NCBI GenBank assembly: GCA_016718405.1
Contig: JADKDJ010000013.1
Coordinates: 62,001-126,000, forward strand
Origin: Candidatus Rhodoferax odensensis
GTDB lineage: Bacteria > Pseudomonadota > Gammaproteobacteria > Burkholderiales > Burkholderiaceae_C
Length of the DNA: 64,000 nt
Direction of reading: 5' to 3'
Shown: in pieces, positions 43,331-51,760 of the stretch
How positions within the stretch are numbered: the stretch's first letter is position 1
How the letters are laid out: every line of letters starts with the position of its first letter
Notes under the pieces: generated by a model
What the model saw: only the letters and a program-made list of their open reading frames with translations
Told to the model about the DNA's origin: nothing
The model's database searches: none
Made by a program: the position numbers and the translations under genes

Positions 43331-43864
43331 GTGCCAACAGTCAAAACTAAAGAGACCAAGCTCACGCACCGCGTGATCAAGAAATACCCCAATCGCCGTT
43401 TGTACGACACCGATTCATCGAGCTACATCACGTTGGCGGAAGTCAAGCAGCTCGTGATGGACAGCGAACCGTTTGTGGTCCGTGATGCAAAGACCGGCGA
43501 GGATCTGACCCGCAGCATTCTGCTGCAGATTATTTTGGAAGAGGAATCCAGCGGTATTCCGATGTTCACGGCACCGGTTCTGGCCAGTGTGATTCGCTTC
43601 TATGGACACGCCATGCAGGGATTCATGGGAGGTTATCTCGAGAAGAACATCCAGTCCCTGATGGAGGTGCAGAGCAAACTCGGCGATCCGTCAAAGGCGC
43701 TCACGCCGGAAGGCTGGAGCCAGTTCATGGCGCTGCAATCACCGGCTTTGCAGGGCATGCTGAGCAGCAATCTGGAGCAATCGAAGAACATGTTTGCGCA
43801 GATGCAAGAGCAGATGCAAAAACACACGGACCAAATGCTGGGCTCGCTCGGGCTCAAGCCCTGA
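43331..43864 (+). CDS. phaR: Polyhydroxyalkanoate synthesis repressor PhaR
   Basis: This 177-residue protein has the PHB/PHA accumulation regulator DNA-binding domain (VIKKYPNRRLYDTDSSSYITLAEVKQLV) and the PHB-binding domain that follows (TRSILLQIILEEESSGIPMFTAPVLASVIRFYG). PhaR represses phasin and its own gene and leaves DNA when it binds polymer. The GTG at 43331 is preferred because GGAGAGG lies 3 bases before it; the frame is open further upstream. The C-terminus is Gln/Met-rich and probably helical. No PHA synthase gene is in the window. Confidence 0.93.
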   Translation: MPTVKTKETKLTHRVIKKYPNRRLYDTDSSSYITLAEVKQLVMDSEPFVVRDAKTGEDLTRSILLQIILEEESSGIPMFTAPVLASVIRFYGHAMQGFMGGYLEKNIQSLMEVQSKLGDPSKALTPEGWSQFMALQSPALQGMLSSNLEQSKNMFAQMQEQMQKHTDQMLGSLGLKP

Positions 43865-43915
43865 CTGCACCAAGCCCGTGACCGCTGCGGGTGAGAAAGC
43901 GGGGACAATTCACTC

Positions 43916-45310
43916 ATGACAGACGTCTTCTCCAAAATCAATCCCGCTCCCAAAGTCGGTTTTGTCAGTCTTGGCTGCGCCAAGGCCCTGACCGACTCCG
44001 AACTGATCCTGACGCAACTCAGTGCCGAGGGCTACCAGACATCCAAGACCTTTCAGGGCGCCGATCTGGTGATCGTCAATACCTGCGGCTTCATTGATGA
44101 CGCCGTGCGCGAAAGCCTCGACACGATTGGCGAGGCTTTGGCCGAAAACGGCAAGGTGATCGTCACCGGTTGCCTGGGCGCCCGAAAAGGCGAGGGCGGC
44201 GGCAATATGGTCAAGGAGTTGCATCCCAGTGTGCTGGCGGTGACCGGGCCACAGGCCACACAGGAAGTGATGGACGCTGTGCACGCCAACTTGGCCAAGC
44301 CGCATGATCCGTTTGTCGATCTGGTGCCCAATGCCTTTGGCGTCGCGGGCATCAAGTTGACGCCGAGGCACTATGCGTACATCAAGATCAGTGAGGGGTG
44401 CAACCACCGCTGCACCTTCTGCATCATTCCGTCGATGCGCGGCGACCTGGTGTCGCGCCCGATTGGTGATGTGCTCAAGGAGGCGCGTGCCCTGTTTGAA
44501 GGTGGTGTCAAGGAGTTGCTGGTGATCAGCCAGGATACGTCGGCCTATGGTGTGGACGTCAAATACCGCACCGGTTTCTGGGACGGCAAGCCGATCAAGA
44601 CCCGCACCTTTGAGCTGGCGCAGGCCCTCGGTGAGATGGCCAGTGCCTATGGTGCCTGGGTGCGTCTGCACTACGTGTACCCGTATCCGAGCGTGGACGA
44701 GATCATTCCCTTGATGGCGTCGGGCAAAGTGCTGCCTTACCTGGACGTGCCGTTCCAGCACAGCCACCCGGAACTGCTCAAACGCATGAAACGACCCGCC
44801 AGCGGTGAAAAAAACCTGGAGCGGATCGAGCGTTGGCGCGAGGCATGTCCAGAGATCGTGGTGCGCAGCACTTTCATCGCCGGTTTTCCGGGTGAGACGG
44901 AGGCGGAATTCGAACACCTATTGGACTTCATGCGAGAAGCCCGTATTGATCGTGCTGGGTGTTTTGCCTACAGTCCGGTAGCCGGCGCAGCGGCCAATGA
45001 ACTGCCGGGCATGTTGCCCCTTGAATTGCGCGAAGAGCGCCGGGCGCGCTTCATGCAAGTGGCCGAAGACGTGTCCACCGCCAAACTGCAACAGCGTGTT
45101 GGCGCGACCATGCAGATTTTGGTGGATTCCGCGCCAGGCCTGGGTAAACGTGGCGGCGTCGGAAGGAGCTATGCTGATGCGCCCGAGATCGATGGCGTTG
45201 TGAAGCTGCTCGCGCCTGAGAAGATCAGCAAGACGCTCAAGGTCGGCGAGTTCACCAAGGCGCGTATTGTGGCCGCCCAGGGCCACGATCTGGTGGCGCA
45301 GCCGTTCTGA
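43916..45310 (+). CDS. rimO: Ribosomal protein S12 methylthiotransferase RimO
   Basis: This 464-residue radical-SAM enzyme has the N-terminal MTTase cluster domain (VSLGCAKALTDSELILTQL, NTCGFIDDA, TGCLGARKGEGG), the radical-SAM motif CNHRCTFC and a C-terminal TRAM domain (VGATMQILVDSAPGLGKRGGVGRSYADAPEIDG). It adds a methylthio group to Asp88 of ribosomal protein S12. It starts 51 bases after phaR. A hairpin downstream seems to serve the minus-strand tRNA rather than rimO. Confidence 0.96.
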   Translation: MTDVFSKINPAPKVGFVSLGCAKALTDSELILTQLSAEGYQTSKTFQGADLVIVNTCGFIDDAVRESLDTIGEALAENGKVIVTGCLGARKGEGGGNMVKELHPSVLAVTGPQATQEVMDAVHANLAKPHDPFVDLVPNAFGVAGIKLTPRHYAYIKISEGCNHRCTFCIIPSMRGDLVSRPIGDVLKEARALFEGGVKELLVISQDTSAYGVDVKYRTGFWDGKPIKTRTFELAQALGEMASAYGAWVRLHYVYPYPSVDEIIPLMASGKVLPYLDVPFQHSHPELLKRMKRPASGEKNLERIERWREACPEIVVRSTFIAGFPGETEAEFEHLLDFMREARIDRAGCFAYSPVAGAAANELPGMLPLELREERRARFMQVAEDVSTAKLQQRVGATMQILVDSAPGLGKRGGVGRSYADAPEIDGVVKLLAPEKISKTLKVGEFTKARIVAAQGHDLVAQPF

Positions 45311-45340
45311 AAACGGTCTGTTTGAACGACGCGCAGACAA

Positions 45341-45368
45341 CAAAAAAGCCGCTGTGCAAACAGCGGCT
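45341..45368 (-). terminator. Rho-independent terminator of tRNA-Leu
   Basis: AGCCGCTGT (45347-45355) pairs with ACAGCGGCT (45360-45368) around a GCAA loop. On the minus strand the stem runs into a T-run (plus-strand A-run 45342-45347). It lies 60 bases past the tRNA-Leu 3' end and may also stop rimO transcripts from the other side. Confidence 0.82.
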
Positions 45369-45427
45369 CATTGTTAAATCAATCCCCGGTGGACCCTGTC
45401 ATGGGACCGCTGGTTTTTCACTTATAT

Positions 45428-45512
<85 letters not shown>

Positions 45513-45562
45513 ATCTCAGGAAAGAGAGTAATTGTATCAAAAATATTAGCCAAACCAGCGGT

Positions 45563-47818
45563 TTGCTGGACGAAGTTGAAGGATCTGTTCAAGGACATCG
45601 CGATGGGCACGGATTCGTGCAGCGCGATGACGCACAGGCCGACATTTATCTGCCACCAAATGAGATGCGCGCAGTGCTGCACAAGGATCGTGTCAAGGTG
45701 CGGGTCGTGCGCAGCGATCGAAAGGGCCGGCCCGAAGGGCGGGTACTGGAGATCGTTGAGCGTCCCAAACACCCGATCATCGGCCGCCTATTGCAGGAGA
45801 GCGGGGTCTGGATCGTGGCGCCGGAGGACAAACGTTATGGGCAGGACATTCTCATCCCAAAGACCGGTACCGGCGCGGCCAAGGCGGGTCAGGTGGTGGT
45901 GGTCGAGTTGACCGAGCCGCCGGCCTTGTATGGTCAACCGGTCGGTCGGGTCAAGGAGATTCTGGGTGAGATCGATGACCCTGGCATGGAGATCGAAATT
46001 GCGGTGCGCAAGTACGGTGTACCGCATGAGTTCTCGGACGCATGCATTGCATTGGCGCGGACACTGCCCGATAAAGTGCGCGCGCAGGACAAGAAGCACC
46101 GGGTGGACCTGACGGACGTGCCGCTGGTCACCATCGACGGCGAGGATGCGCGCGACTTTGATGACGCTGTGTACTGCGAGCCGATGAAGATTGGCAAGGG
46201 CAAATCGGCGGTCAAAGGCTGGCGCTTGCTGGTAGCCATCGCCGATGTCAGCCATTACGTGGAGAACGGCTCGGCAATTGATATAGACGCCTACGACCGC
46301 GCCACCAGCGTCTACTTCCCGCGGCGCGTGATCCCCATGTTGCCCGAGAAGCTCTCGAATGGCTTGTGTTCGCTCAATCCAGAAGTGGAGCGTCTGTGCA
46401 TGGTGTGCGACATGGTGGTGACCGATGCGGGCGACGTGTCGGCCTACCAGTTCTACCCGGCCGTGATGTGGAGCCATGCCCGCTTTACCTACACCGAGGT
46501 GGCGGCCATTTTGGCCAACACGCGCGGCGCTGAAGCGTCAAAGCGCAAGGACCGCGTAACCGACTTGCTGAACTTGCACGATGTCTTCCAGGCGCTGCTC
46601 AAGTCCCGCGTGCGCCGGGGTGCGGTGGATTTTGAGACCACCGAGACACAAATCATCTGTGACGAGAGCGGCCACATCGAAAAGATCGTGCCGCGCACCC
46701 GAAACGATGCGCACAAGTTGATTGAAGAGGCCATGCTGGCCGCCAATGTCTGCAGTGCGGACTTTATTGCCCAGGCCAAGCACGCCGGCTTGTACCGGGT
46801 GCATGAAGGTCCCACGCCGGAGAAGCAGGAACTGCTGCGCAACTACCTCAAGGCCTTGGGGGTCGGGATGAGCATCAGCGACAGTCCGTCGCCGGGGGAG
46901 TTCCAGGCGATTGCAACGGCCACCAAGGATCGCCCCGATGCGCCCCAGATCCACTCCATGCTGTTGCGATCAATGCAGCAGGCCATCTATACACCCGTGA
47001 ACGCGGGGCACTTTGGCCTGGCGTTTGATGCCTACACCCACTTCACAAGCCCTATTCGCCGCTACCCGGACTTGCTGGTGCACCGGGTGATCAAGGCGAT
47101 TCTTGGCAAGACCAAGTACCAACTGCCGGTGCTGCCCCTGCCCGGCGAGGCCCACGCCAAACTGACGCGGCGCCTGGACAAGGGCATGGCAGCACGGTCC
47201 AAGGAGCCTGGCCACAAGCCAAAGAAGGTCAGTGCCGAAACAGTGGCCTGGCAAGCAGCTGGCATGCACTGCAGCGCCAATGAGCGTCGCGCTGACGAGG
47301 CCAGCCGCGATGTGGAGGCATGGCTCAAGTGCAAGTACATGCGCGAACATTTGGGCGAGGAATACAGCGGCGTTGTCACCTCGGTCACCAGCTTCGGCCT
47401 GTTTGTCACGCTCGACGCCTTGTATGTGGAAGGTCTGGTTCACATCACCGAACTCGGCGGCGAGTACTTCCGGTTTGACGAGGCGCGCCAGGAACTGCGT
47501 GGCGAGCGTACCGGCATTCGGTACGCGATCGGCTCGCGTCTGAACGTGCAGGTCAGCCGGGTTGATCTGGACGGACGCCGCATCGATTTTCGCCTGGTCG
47601 AGGATGGTGTTGAACGACTGGTTCGGTCCACCCGCGAAAAGGGCGCTGGACGAGACGAGCGTGGTCCCTTGCGCGACGAGCTGAACGAAGAGCTGCAGCC
47701 GCGTCGCTCACGCTCAGCCTCCATGCGCAGCGCCGTGCCGCCCATCAAGAAGCTCAAGGAGTCGGTGAAGACGGCAGCCGCACGCAAAGCCGGTGGCAAG
47801 TCTCGTCGCCGCGGCTGA
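45563..47818 (+). CDS. rnr: Ribonuclease R
   Basis: This exoribonuclease of about 751 residues has cold-shock domains (EGSVQGHRDGHGFVQRDDAQADIYLPPNEM), the catalytic RNB domain with DGEDARDFDDAVYCEP, and a C-terminal S1 domain (GVVTSVTSFGLFVTLDALYVEGLVHITELGG) ending in a basic tail. It degrades structured RNA 3' to 5'. The N-terminal winged helix of the E. coli enzyme is absent. The start is uncertain: I prefer TTG at 45563, just before the first domain; a GTG at 45485 would place the first codons inside the antisense tRNA-Leu gene. The ribosome site AGGAAAGAGAG (45518-45528) does not align well with either. Confidence 0.94.
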   Translation: MLDEVEGSVQGHRDGHGFVQRDDAQADIYLPPNEMRAVLHKDRVKVRVVRSDRKGRPEGRVLEIVERPKHPIIGRLLQESGVWIVAPEDKRYGQDILIPKTGTGAAKAGQVVVVELTEPPALYGQPVGRVKEILGEIDDPGMEIEIAVRKYGVPHEFSDACIALARTLPDKVRAQDKKHRVDLTDVPLVTIDGEDARDFDDAVYCEPMKIGKGKSAVKGWRLLVAIADVSHYVENGSAIDIDAYDRATSVYFPRRVIPMLPEKLSNGLCSLNPEVERLCMVCDMVVTDAGDVSAYQFYPAVMWSHARFTYTEVAAILANTRGAEASKRKDRVTDLLNLHDVFQALLKSRVRRGAVDFETTETQIICDESGHIEKIVPRTRNDAHKLIEEAMLAANVCSADFIAQAKHAGLYRVHEGPTPEKQELLRNYLKALGVGMSISDSPSPGEFQAIATATKDRPDAPQIHSMLLRSMQQAIYTPVNAGHFGLAFDAYTHFTSPIRRYPDLLVHRVIKAILGKTKYQLPVLPLPGEAHAKLTRRLDKGMAARSKEPGHKPKKVSAETVAWQAAGMHCSANERRADEASRDVEAWLKCKYMREHLGEEYSGVVTSVTSFGLFVTLDALYVEGLVHITELGGEYFRFDEARQELRGERTGIRYAIGSRLNVQVSRVDLDGRRIDFRLVEDGVERLVRSTREKGAGRDERGPLRDELNEELQPRRSRSASMRSAVPPIKKLKESVKTAAARKAGGKSRRRG

Positions 47819-47871
47819 CGATTGACATCGCGCGCCCAATCATCATGGCGAGCGCGGCATACTGCCGCGGG

Positions 47872-48834
47872 TCAGCGGTGCGCCGTGACGCGGTTGCGCC
47901 CAGCGTGCTTTGACTCGTATAGCGCTTCATCGGCGTGTTTGAGCAAGTCCTGCACCGATTGGCCCGTGGCGAACTGCGCCACGCCGTAGCTGCAAGTCAC
48001 GCCCTGGGGAAGCGGCTCAAAGCGCAGCTCGGTCACCGCCTGGCGCAGGCGCTGCGCCATCTCAACCGCTGCGCTCAGCGGCGCCTCCTGCAGCACGATG
48101 ACAAATTCCTCGCCACCAAAGCGTGCCACCAAATCGACCTTGCGCGCCATCGCCTGCATCTGCGCAGCAACCGCCTTGAGCACCACGTCACCTTGTTCAT
48201 GACCGTGCTGATCGTTGATCTTCTTGAAGAAATCAATATCGGCCATGATGACTGAAAAGGTTGATGCAAAACGTTGGCTGCGCTGCCAGGCCTGCTGCAG
48301 GAAGTCCATCAAGTAACGCCGATTGGCCAGACTCGTCAGGGGATCGGTGATGCTCAATTGCTTGAGGCGTTCTTCGCTGGCCAATAGGCTGCGATTGGTG
48401 CGTGCCAGGCTGCGTTGAAGTTCTGACAACTCCAGGTTGAGCTTGATCACTTCGGCATTGAGGCGCTCCATGTCGGCCACGTCGTGTTCGGCGACCAGCA
48501 TGAGTTTGCCGTCAAAGTGGTGAACGGTCCCGATCAGCGAGCGACACACGCTGTTGAGGTCCGCCACATTGAGGATACCTTCATAGATCGGCAGCCCAGG
48601 GTCGGCGTGGATCGCCAGCAGCTCATCAAAACTGGGATTGACAAAGAAGCTGCGCATGTCCGGCTGCGTGCCGGCGCCGGTTTGTCCGTGACGGGTCAGG
48701 CGCTTGAAGCCAAGATTGGCATGTAGCAGGCGCCCGTCCTCGGCGATTTGTGCCACCGCCACGGCGGTCAGCTGTGCCATGCAGTCCAACAGGCAGTCGC
48801 GTTTGGCGGGTGTCAGCGCAATGATGTGCTCCAT
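47872..48834 (-). CDS. Diguanylate cyclase (GGDEF) with N-terminal sensory region
   Basis: This 320-residue protein has a PAS-like N-terminus (about 1-125), a coiled-coil signalling helix (MERLNAEVIKLNLELSELQRSLARTNR) and a GGDEF domain (about 155-320). The active-site variant is GGEEF. An inhibitory RxxD site, RKVD, lies five residues before it, so product feedback by c-di-GMP is expected. It synthesises c-di-GMP from two GTP. There is no membrane segment, so it is cytoplasmic. It follows the B12-binding gene by 22 bases on the same strand, and is probably the output of that sensor. Confidence 0.92.
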   Translation of the reverse strand: MEHIIALTPAKRDCLLDCMAQLTAVAVAQIAEDGRLLHANLGFKRLTRHGQTGAGTQPDMRSFFVNPSFDELLAIHADPGLPIYEGILNVADLNSVCRSLIGTVHHFDGKLMLVAEHDVADMERLNAEVIKLNLELSELQRSLARTNRSLLASEERLKQLSITDPLTSLANRRYLMDFLQQAWQRSQRFASTFSVIMADIDFFKKINDQHGHEQGDVVLKAVAAQMQAMARKVDLVARFGGEEFVIVLQEAPLSAAVEMAQRLRQAVTELRFEPLPQGVTCSYGVAQFATGQSVQDLLKHADEALYESKHAGRNRVTAHR

Positions 48835-48856
48835 GCTGAGCGCGGCTCTTGGTGAT

Positions 48857-49891
48857 TCAGAGCTGTTCGAGCGCGTGCAACGCGTCGGACGACCAGCCGT
48901 CGGCCTGGGTGTAGCGCCACAGCCCAGGTGCAGAGAGCGTGGCCAGGCCGCCGACCCAGATGGTGGGACAGGCACTACCCAGCTCTGCGCGCAGGGCCTC
49001 GACGGTTTGCCGCACCGAGCTTAGGTGTTGTGGCAGCGAGGCCGACAGGGCCAGCAGTTGGGGGCGGCGGCTGTCGATGTCCTGCAACAGGTCCTTGGTT
49101 GGCACGTCGGTGCCGAGGTAGGCGGCGTCCCAGCCGCGCGTTTCAAAGGCGTCGGACAGCATGCGAAGGCCCAGGCCGTGGTGGTTGCCTTCAACACACG
49201 CAAACACCGCGGACTGGCCGTTTGGTTCCAAGAAACTGGCTTTGAGGTAGGCGCCAACCAGGACGTTCTGGCTGATCGCGCTGGCCAGGTGCTCCTGCGC
49301 AACGGTGATGCGATTTCGCTGCCACAGGTTGCCCACTTCGTATAAGGCCGGCTGAATGATCTGCACGCAGGCCTGCGGCAGTGTGGCGCCCGCGTCCATG
49401 GCCTCGATTACGCTGGCTTGGGCCCGGCTGCGATTGCCCTGCAAAATGGACTGCTGGTAGCGCGATGTCTGGGGTAGCTCTGGTAGCCGGGTCAGTCCAT
49501 AGCGCGCCAGCGCCTTGGCCTGCGGCGCAGCGAGGCAGGCTGTGCCAGCGTCAACGACGGATTGCAGCCGCGCGCCAGCCTCGTCTGGAAGGTTCTCGGT
49601 CAGAAAACCAGCAATCAATTCAAGGGAAAAAACCAGATGGGCCAGTGGCACGCCGCGCCCGCCCAATACGTCCTGAAGCCAAAGTACGTATTGCACGAAG
49701 GGCGTGCTGTCGTTGACCTCGACCGCGACGGCGAGGTAATCGAGGTGGCGCAGGATGTCGAGCCGACAATGCTGCCGGCCGGCCGGGCCAAACCGCTCCA
49801 GCACTTCGCCATGGCGGGCGTAGATGGCATGCGTAACATGGGTGGCGCATGGCTCGCGCCAGGGCTGCAAGGCATCGGCGAAGGTGCTCAC
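48857..49891 (-). CDS. Cobalamin (B12)-binding sensor protein, CarH/AerR-like, without DNA-binding domain
   Basis: This 344-residue protein has an unassigned helical N-terminal part (1-140) and a C-terminal B12-binding module. The helical cap holds Trp190, Glu200 and His201 in NLWQRNRITVAQEHLASA. Their spacing (W-x9-E-H) equals Trp131-Glu141-His142 of CarH. A lower-ligand histidine is expected in EGNHHGLGLRML (His237/238), followed by DAAYLGTDVPTKDLL. The residue after Trp190 is Gln, not the His that coordinates cobalt in light-exposed CarH. No MerR helix-turn-helix is present. The GTG start overlaps the ABM stop (GTGA); the diguanylate cyclase follows by 22 bases. Confidence 0.85.
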   Translation of the reverse strand: MSTFADALQPWREPCATHVTHAIYARHGEVLERFGPAGRQHCRLDILRHLDYLAVAVEVNDSTPFVQYVLWLQDVLGGRGVPLAHLVFSLELIAGFLTENLPDEAGARLQSVVDAGTACLAAPQAKALARYGLTRLPELPQTSRYQQSILQGNRSRAQASVIEAMDAGATLPQACVQIIQPALYEVGNLWQRNRITVAQEHLASAISQNVLVGAYLKASFLEPNGQSAVFACVEGNHHGLGLRMLSDAFETRGWDAAYLGTDVPTKDLLQDIDSRRPQLLALSASLPQHLSSVRQTVEALRAELGSACPTIWVGGLATLSAPGLWRYTQADGWSSDALHALEQL

Positions 49892-50187
49892 TGCGCCACC
49901 ACGTTCAAGTGCGTCATCAGCGTGCGCTTGGGATCGAGCTTGAGTCCCTTGGGGATGCCCTGGTGCGACTCGTGGTAGGCGTGGCTGTGGTGCCAGGCGG
50001 TAAAGGACTCCTGACTGGTCCACCAGGTCATGAGCCAAAATTCGCTGGCGTTGTCAGTGGGGTTGGCCACCTCCATGCGCACGAAACCGGCCGCTTGGTC
50101 TACCTTGTGCGGTCGTTGGCGAAACGCCAGGCGAACGTCATCGTCCATGGCGTTGGCAACACAGAATCGGCTGATTGCGAGAAACAT
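49888..50187 (-). CDS. Antibiotic biosynthesis monooxygenase (ABM) domain protein
   Basis: This 99-residue ferredoxin-like protein has the ABM fold: MFLAISRFCVANAMDDDVRLAFRQRPHKVDQAAGFVRMEV and FWLMTWWTSQESFTAWHHSHAYHESHQG. The pattern of an Asn near the N-terminus, an aromatic pair and a His-rich helix recalls haem-degrading IsdG/MhuD-type members, but quinol monooxygenases share this fold. It overlaps the B12-binding gene by 4 bases, so the two are coupled. A role in tetrapyrrole chemistry is attractive because its neighbour binds a tetrapyrrole, but is unproven. Confidence 0.85.
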   Translation of the reverse strand: MFLAISRFCVANAMDDDVRLAFRQRPHKVDQAAGFVRMEVANPTDNASEFWLMTWWTSQESFTAWHHSHAYHESHQGIPKGLKLDPKRTLMTHLNVVAQ

Positions 50188-50256
50188 GTTGACTCCGTCC
50201 TAGCTCGTGTTGCCAAGCATTTTGCATCGAAACAGCGCGACCCCAAGCGTCGAGGA

Positions 50257-51735
50257 CTAACGTGAATAGGCCGCATACAAATCGCTTGCGACCAGCGCGT
50301 GCGCGCCAGGCCCCGGCGTGGCTGCCAGACCGTGTGCGTAGACCGACTGGGTCGCTGCGTCAAAAGCGGGCAACCCGGCGGCCAGCGCGGCGCCAAGCAT
50401 GCCGGCCAGCACGTCGCCCGTTCCAGCCGTGGCCAGATTGGCGTTGCCAGTGGGGTTGATGGTGGGAACCTGGCCGGCAGCGGCGATGATGGTGCCCGAG
50501 CCCTTGAGCACCACCACGCAGGCAAAGCGCTGCGCCAGTGCCTGGGCCGCGGCCAGCCGGTCTTGCTGTACCTCGGCGGCGCTGGTGCCCAGCAGGCGCG
50601 CGGCTTCCAGCGGGTGCGGGGTGAGCACGGTAGCCCGTCCGCGTTCGCCGCGCGCTGTCAACAGGCTTTGCAGTTGGGTGTCGATTGCTATCGCATTAAT
50701 AGCGTCTGCATCAATAACGACAGCCATTGCAGTCGATATCACGCGTGACAGCGGCGTGCGCACGGCGTCGCCGCCGCCACAGCCGCAGACCACGGTCAGT
50801 TCGGCCAGAGGCAGCGTCGACAGGGCGCGAAACATCAATTCGGGCTGCATCGGGTCAACCGCCATCCCCGAATCATCGAGCAGGCTGACAAACACCCTGC
50901 CGGCGCCGTCGTGCAGCGCGGCGCGTGCTGCCAGCAGGGCCGCGCCGGTCATGCCAGCTGCGCCGCCAATCACCGCCACATCGCCAAAACTGCCTTTGTG
51001 GGAAGCGTGAGGGCGTGGCCGGGGCGGGGGCGGTGCATTCAAACAAGCGTCGGCGTTGGCGTGAGCCTGCGCGGCCAAGTCGGCGTCGCGGTGCAGTCCC
51101 AGGTCATCAAACCATACCTGGCCACTGGCATCACGTCCGCTGGCGGTGAACAGTCCCGGCTTGAGCGTCAGCAGACTGAGCGTGTGGTGCGCATGCACAG
51201 TGTGCTCGGTCGCGCAACCGGTGTTGGCATTCAGGCCACTGGGCAAATCGACCGCCAGCACGGGCGCACCGCCGCGCTGAAGGTGTTCCAGGCAATGCGC
51301 CAAAGCTGGGGTTGGTGCCCGCGCAGCCGCTGCGCGTGACAGGCCGATGCCAAACAGGGCGTCGACACACAGGTCTGGCTGCTCGGGGCGAGTGATTGAA
51401 AACTCGACCCCGGCTTGCACCGCCGCGTGGTACGCCGCAGCAGCATCGGCGCTTGCCGATTCGATCGTGCCGAGCCAAGTGACAACGGCTCGTTTACCCC
51501 AGTGTCGCAGGTGCATGGCCGCCAACATGCCGTCACCACCATTGTTGCCGGGCCCGCACGCCAGCCAGATGGTGCGTGCATGGGGCGCCAGCGCCAGCGC
51601 CAGCCGCGCCACGGCCAAGCCGGCGCGCTGCATCAAGACGTGCGGGGGCAGTTGGGCCTGGGCCAGATGCTCCAGTTGGCGCGTTTGCGCCACACCGTGC
51701 AAGGGCCAGCTACGGTCAGCGTGGATGGCGTGCAT
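50257..51735 (-). CDS. nnr: Bifunctional NAD(P)H-hydrate epimerase / ADP-dependent dehydratase
   Basis: This 492-residue repair enzyme fuses the YjeF_N epimerase domain (about 1-215; WLACGPGNNGGDGMLAAMHLRHWG and DALFGIGLSR) to a ribokinase-fold dehydratase domain (about 225-490; GDVAVIGGAAGMTGAALLAARAAL, TPHPLEAARLL and NLATAGTGDVLAGMLGAAL). It converts damaged NAD(P)H hydrates back to NAD(P)H. It lies between the MBL hydrolase gene (25 bases) and the ABM gene (69 bases), all on the minus strand. A copy of the GCTAY-N7-ATAGC repeat lies in its second domain. Confidence 0.94.
   Translation of the reverse strand: MHAIHADRSWPLHGVAQTRQLEHLAQAQLPPHVLMQRAGLAVARLALALAPHARTIWLACGPGNNGGDGMLAAMHLRHWGKRAVVTWLGTIESASADAAAAYHAAVQAGVEFSITRPEQPDLCVDALFGIGLSRAAAARAPTPALAHCLEHLQRGGAPVLAVDLPSGLNANTGCATEHTVHAHHTLSLLTLKPGLFTASGRDASGQVWFDDLGLHRDADLAAQAHANADACLNAPPPPRPRPHASHKGSFGDVAVIGGAAGMTGAALLAARAALHDGAGRVFVSLLDDSGMAVDPMQPELMFRALSTLPLAELTVVCGCGGGDAVRTPLSRVISTAMAVVIDADAINAIAIDTQLQSLLTARGERGRATVLTPHPLEAARLLGTSAAEVQQDRLAAAQALAQRFACVVVLKGSGTIIAAAGQVPTINPTGNANLATAGTGDVLAGMLGAALAAGLPAFDAATQSVYAHGLAATPGPGAHALVASDLYAAYSR
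50687..50703 (+). repeat. GCTAY-N7-ATAGC element, copy inside nnr
   Basis: GCTAT-CGCATTA-ATAGC is followed by GTCTGC, similar to the TGTCTGC after the 25255 copy. It is read antisense to nnr and encodes part of an Ala/Ile/Asp-rich stretch (DADAINAIAID). Confidence 0.5.
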
Positions 51736-51760
51736 GGGGGTCGGTCCGACGGCCCGTGGG

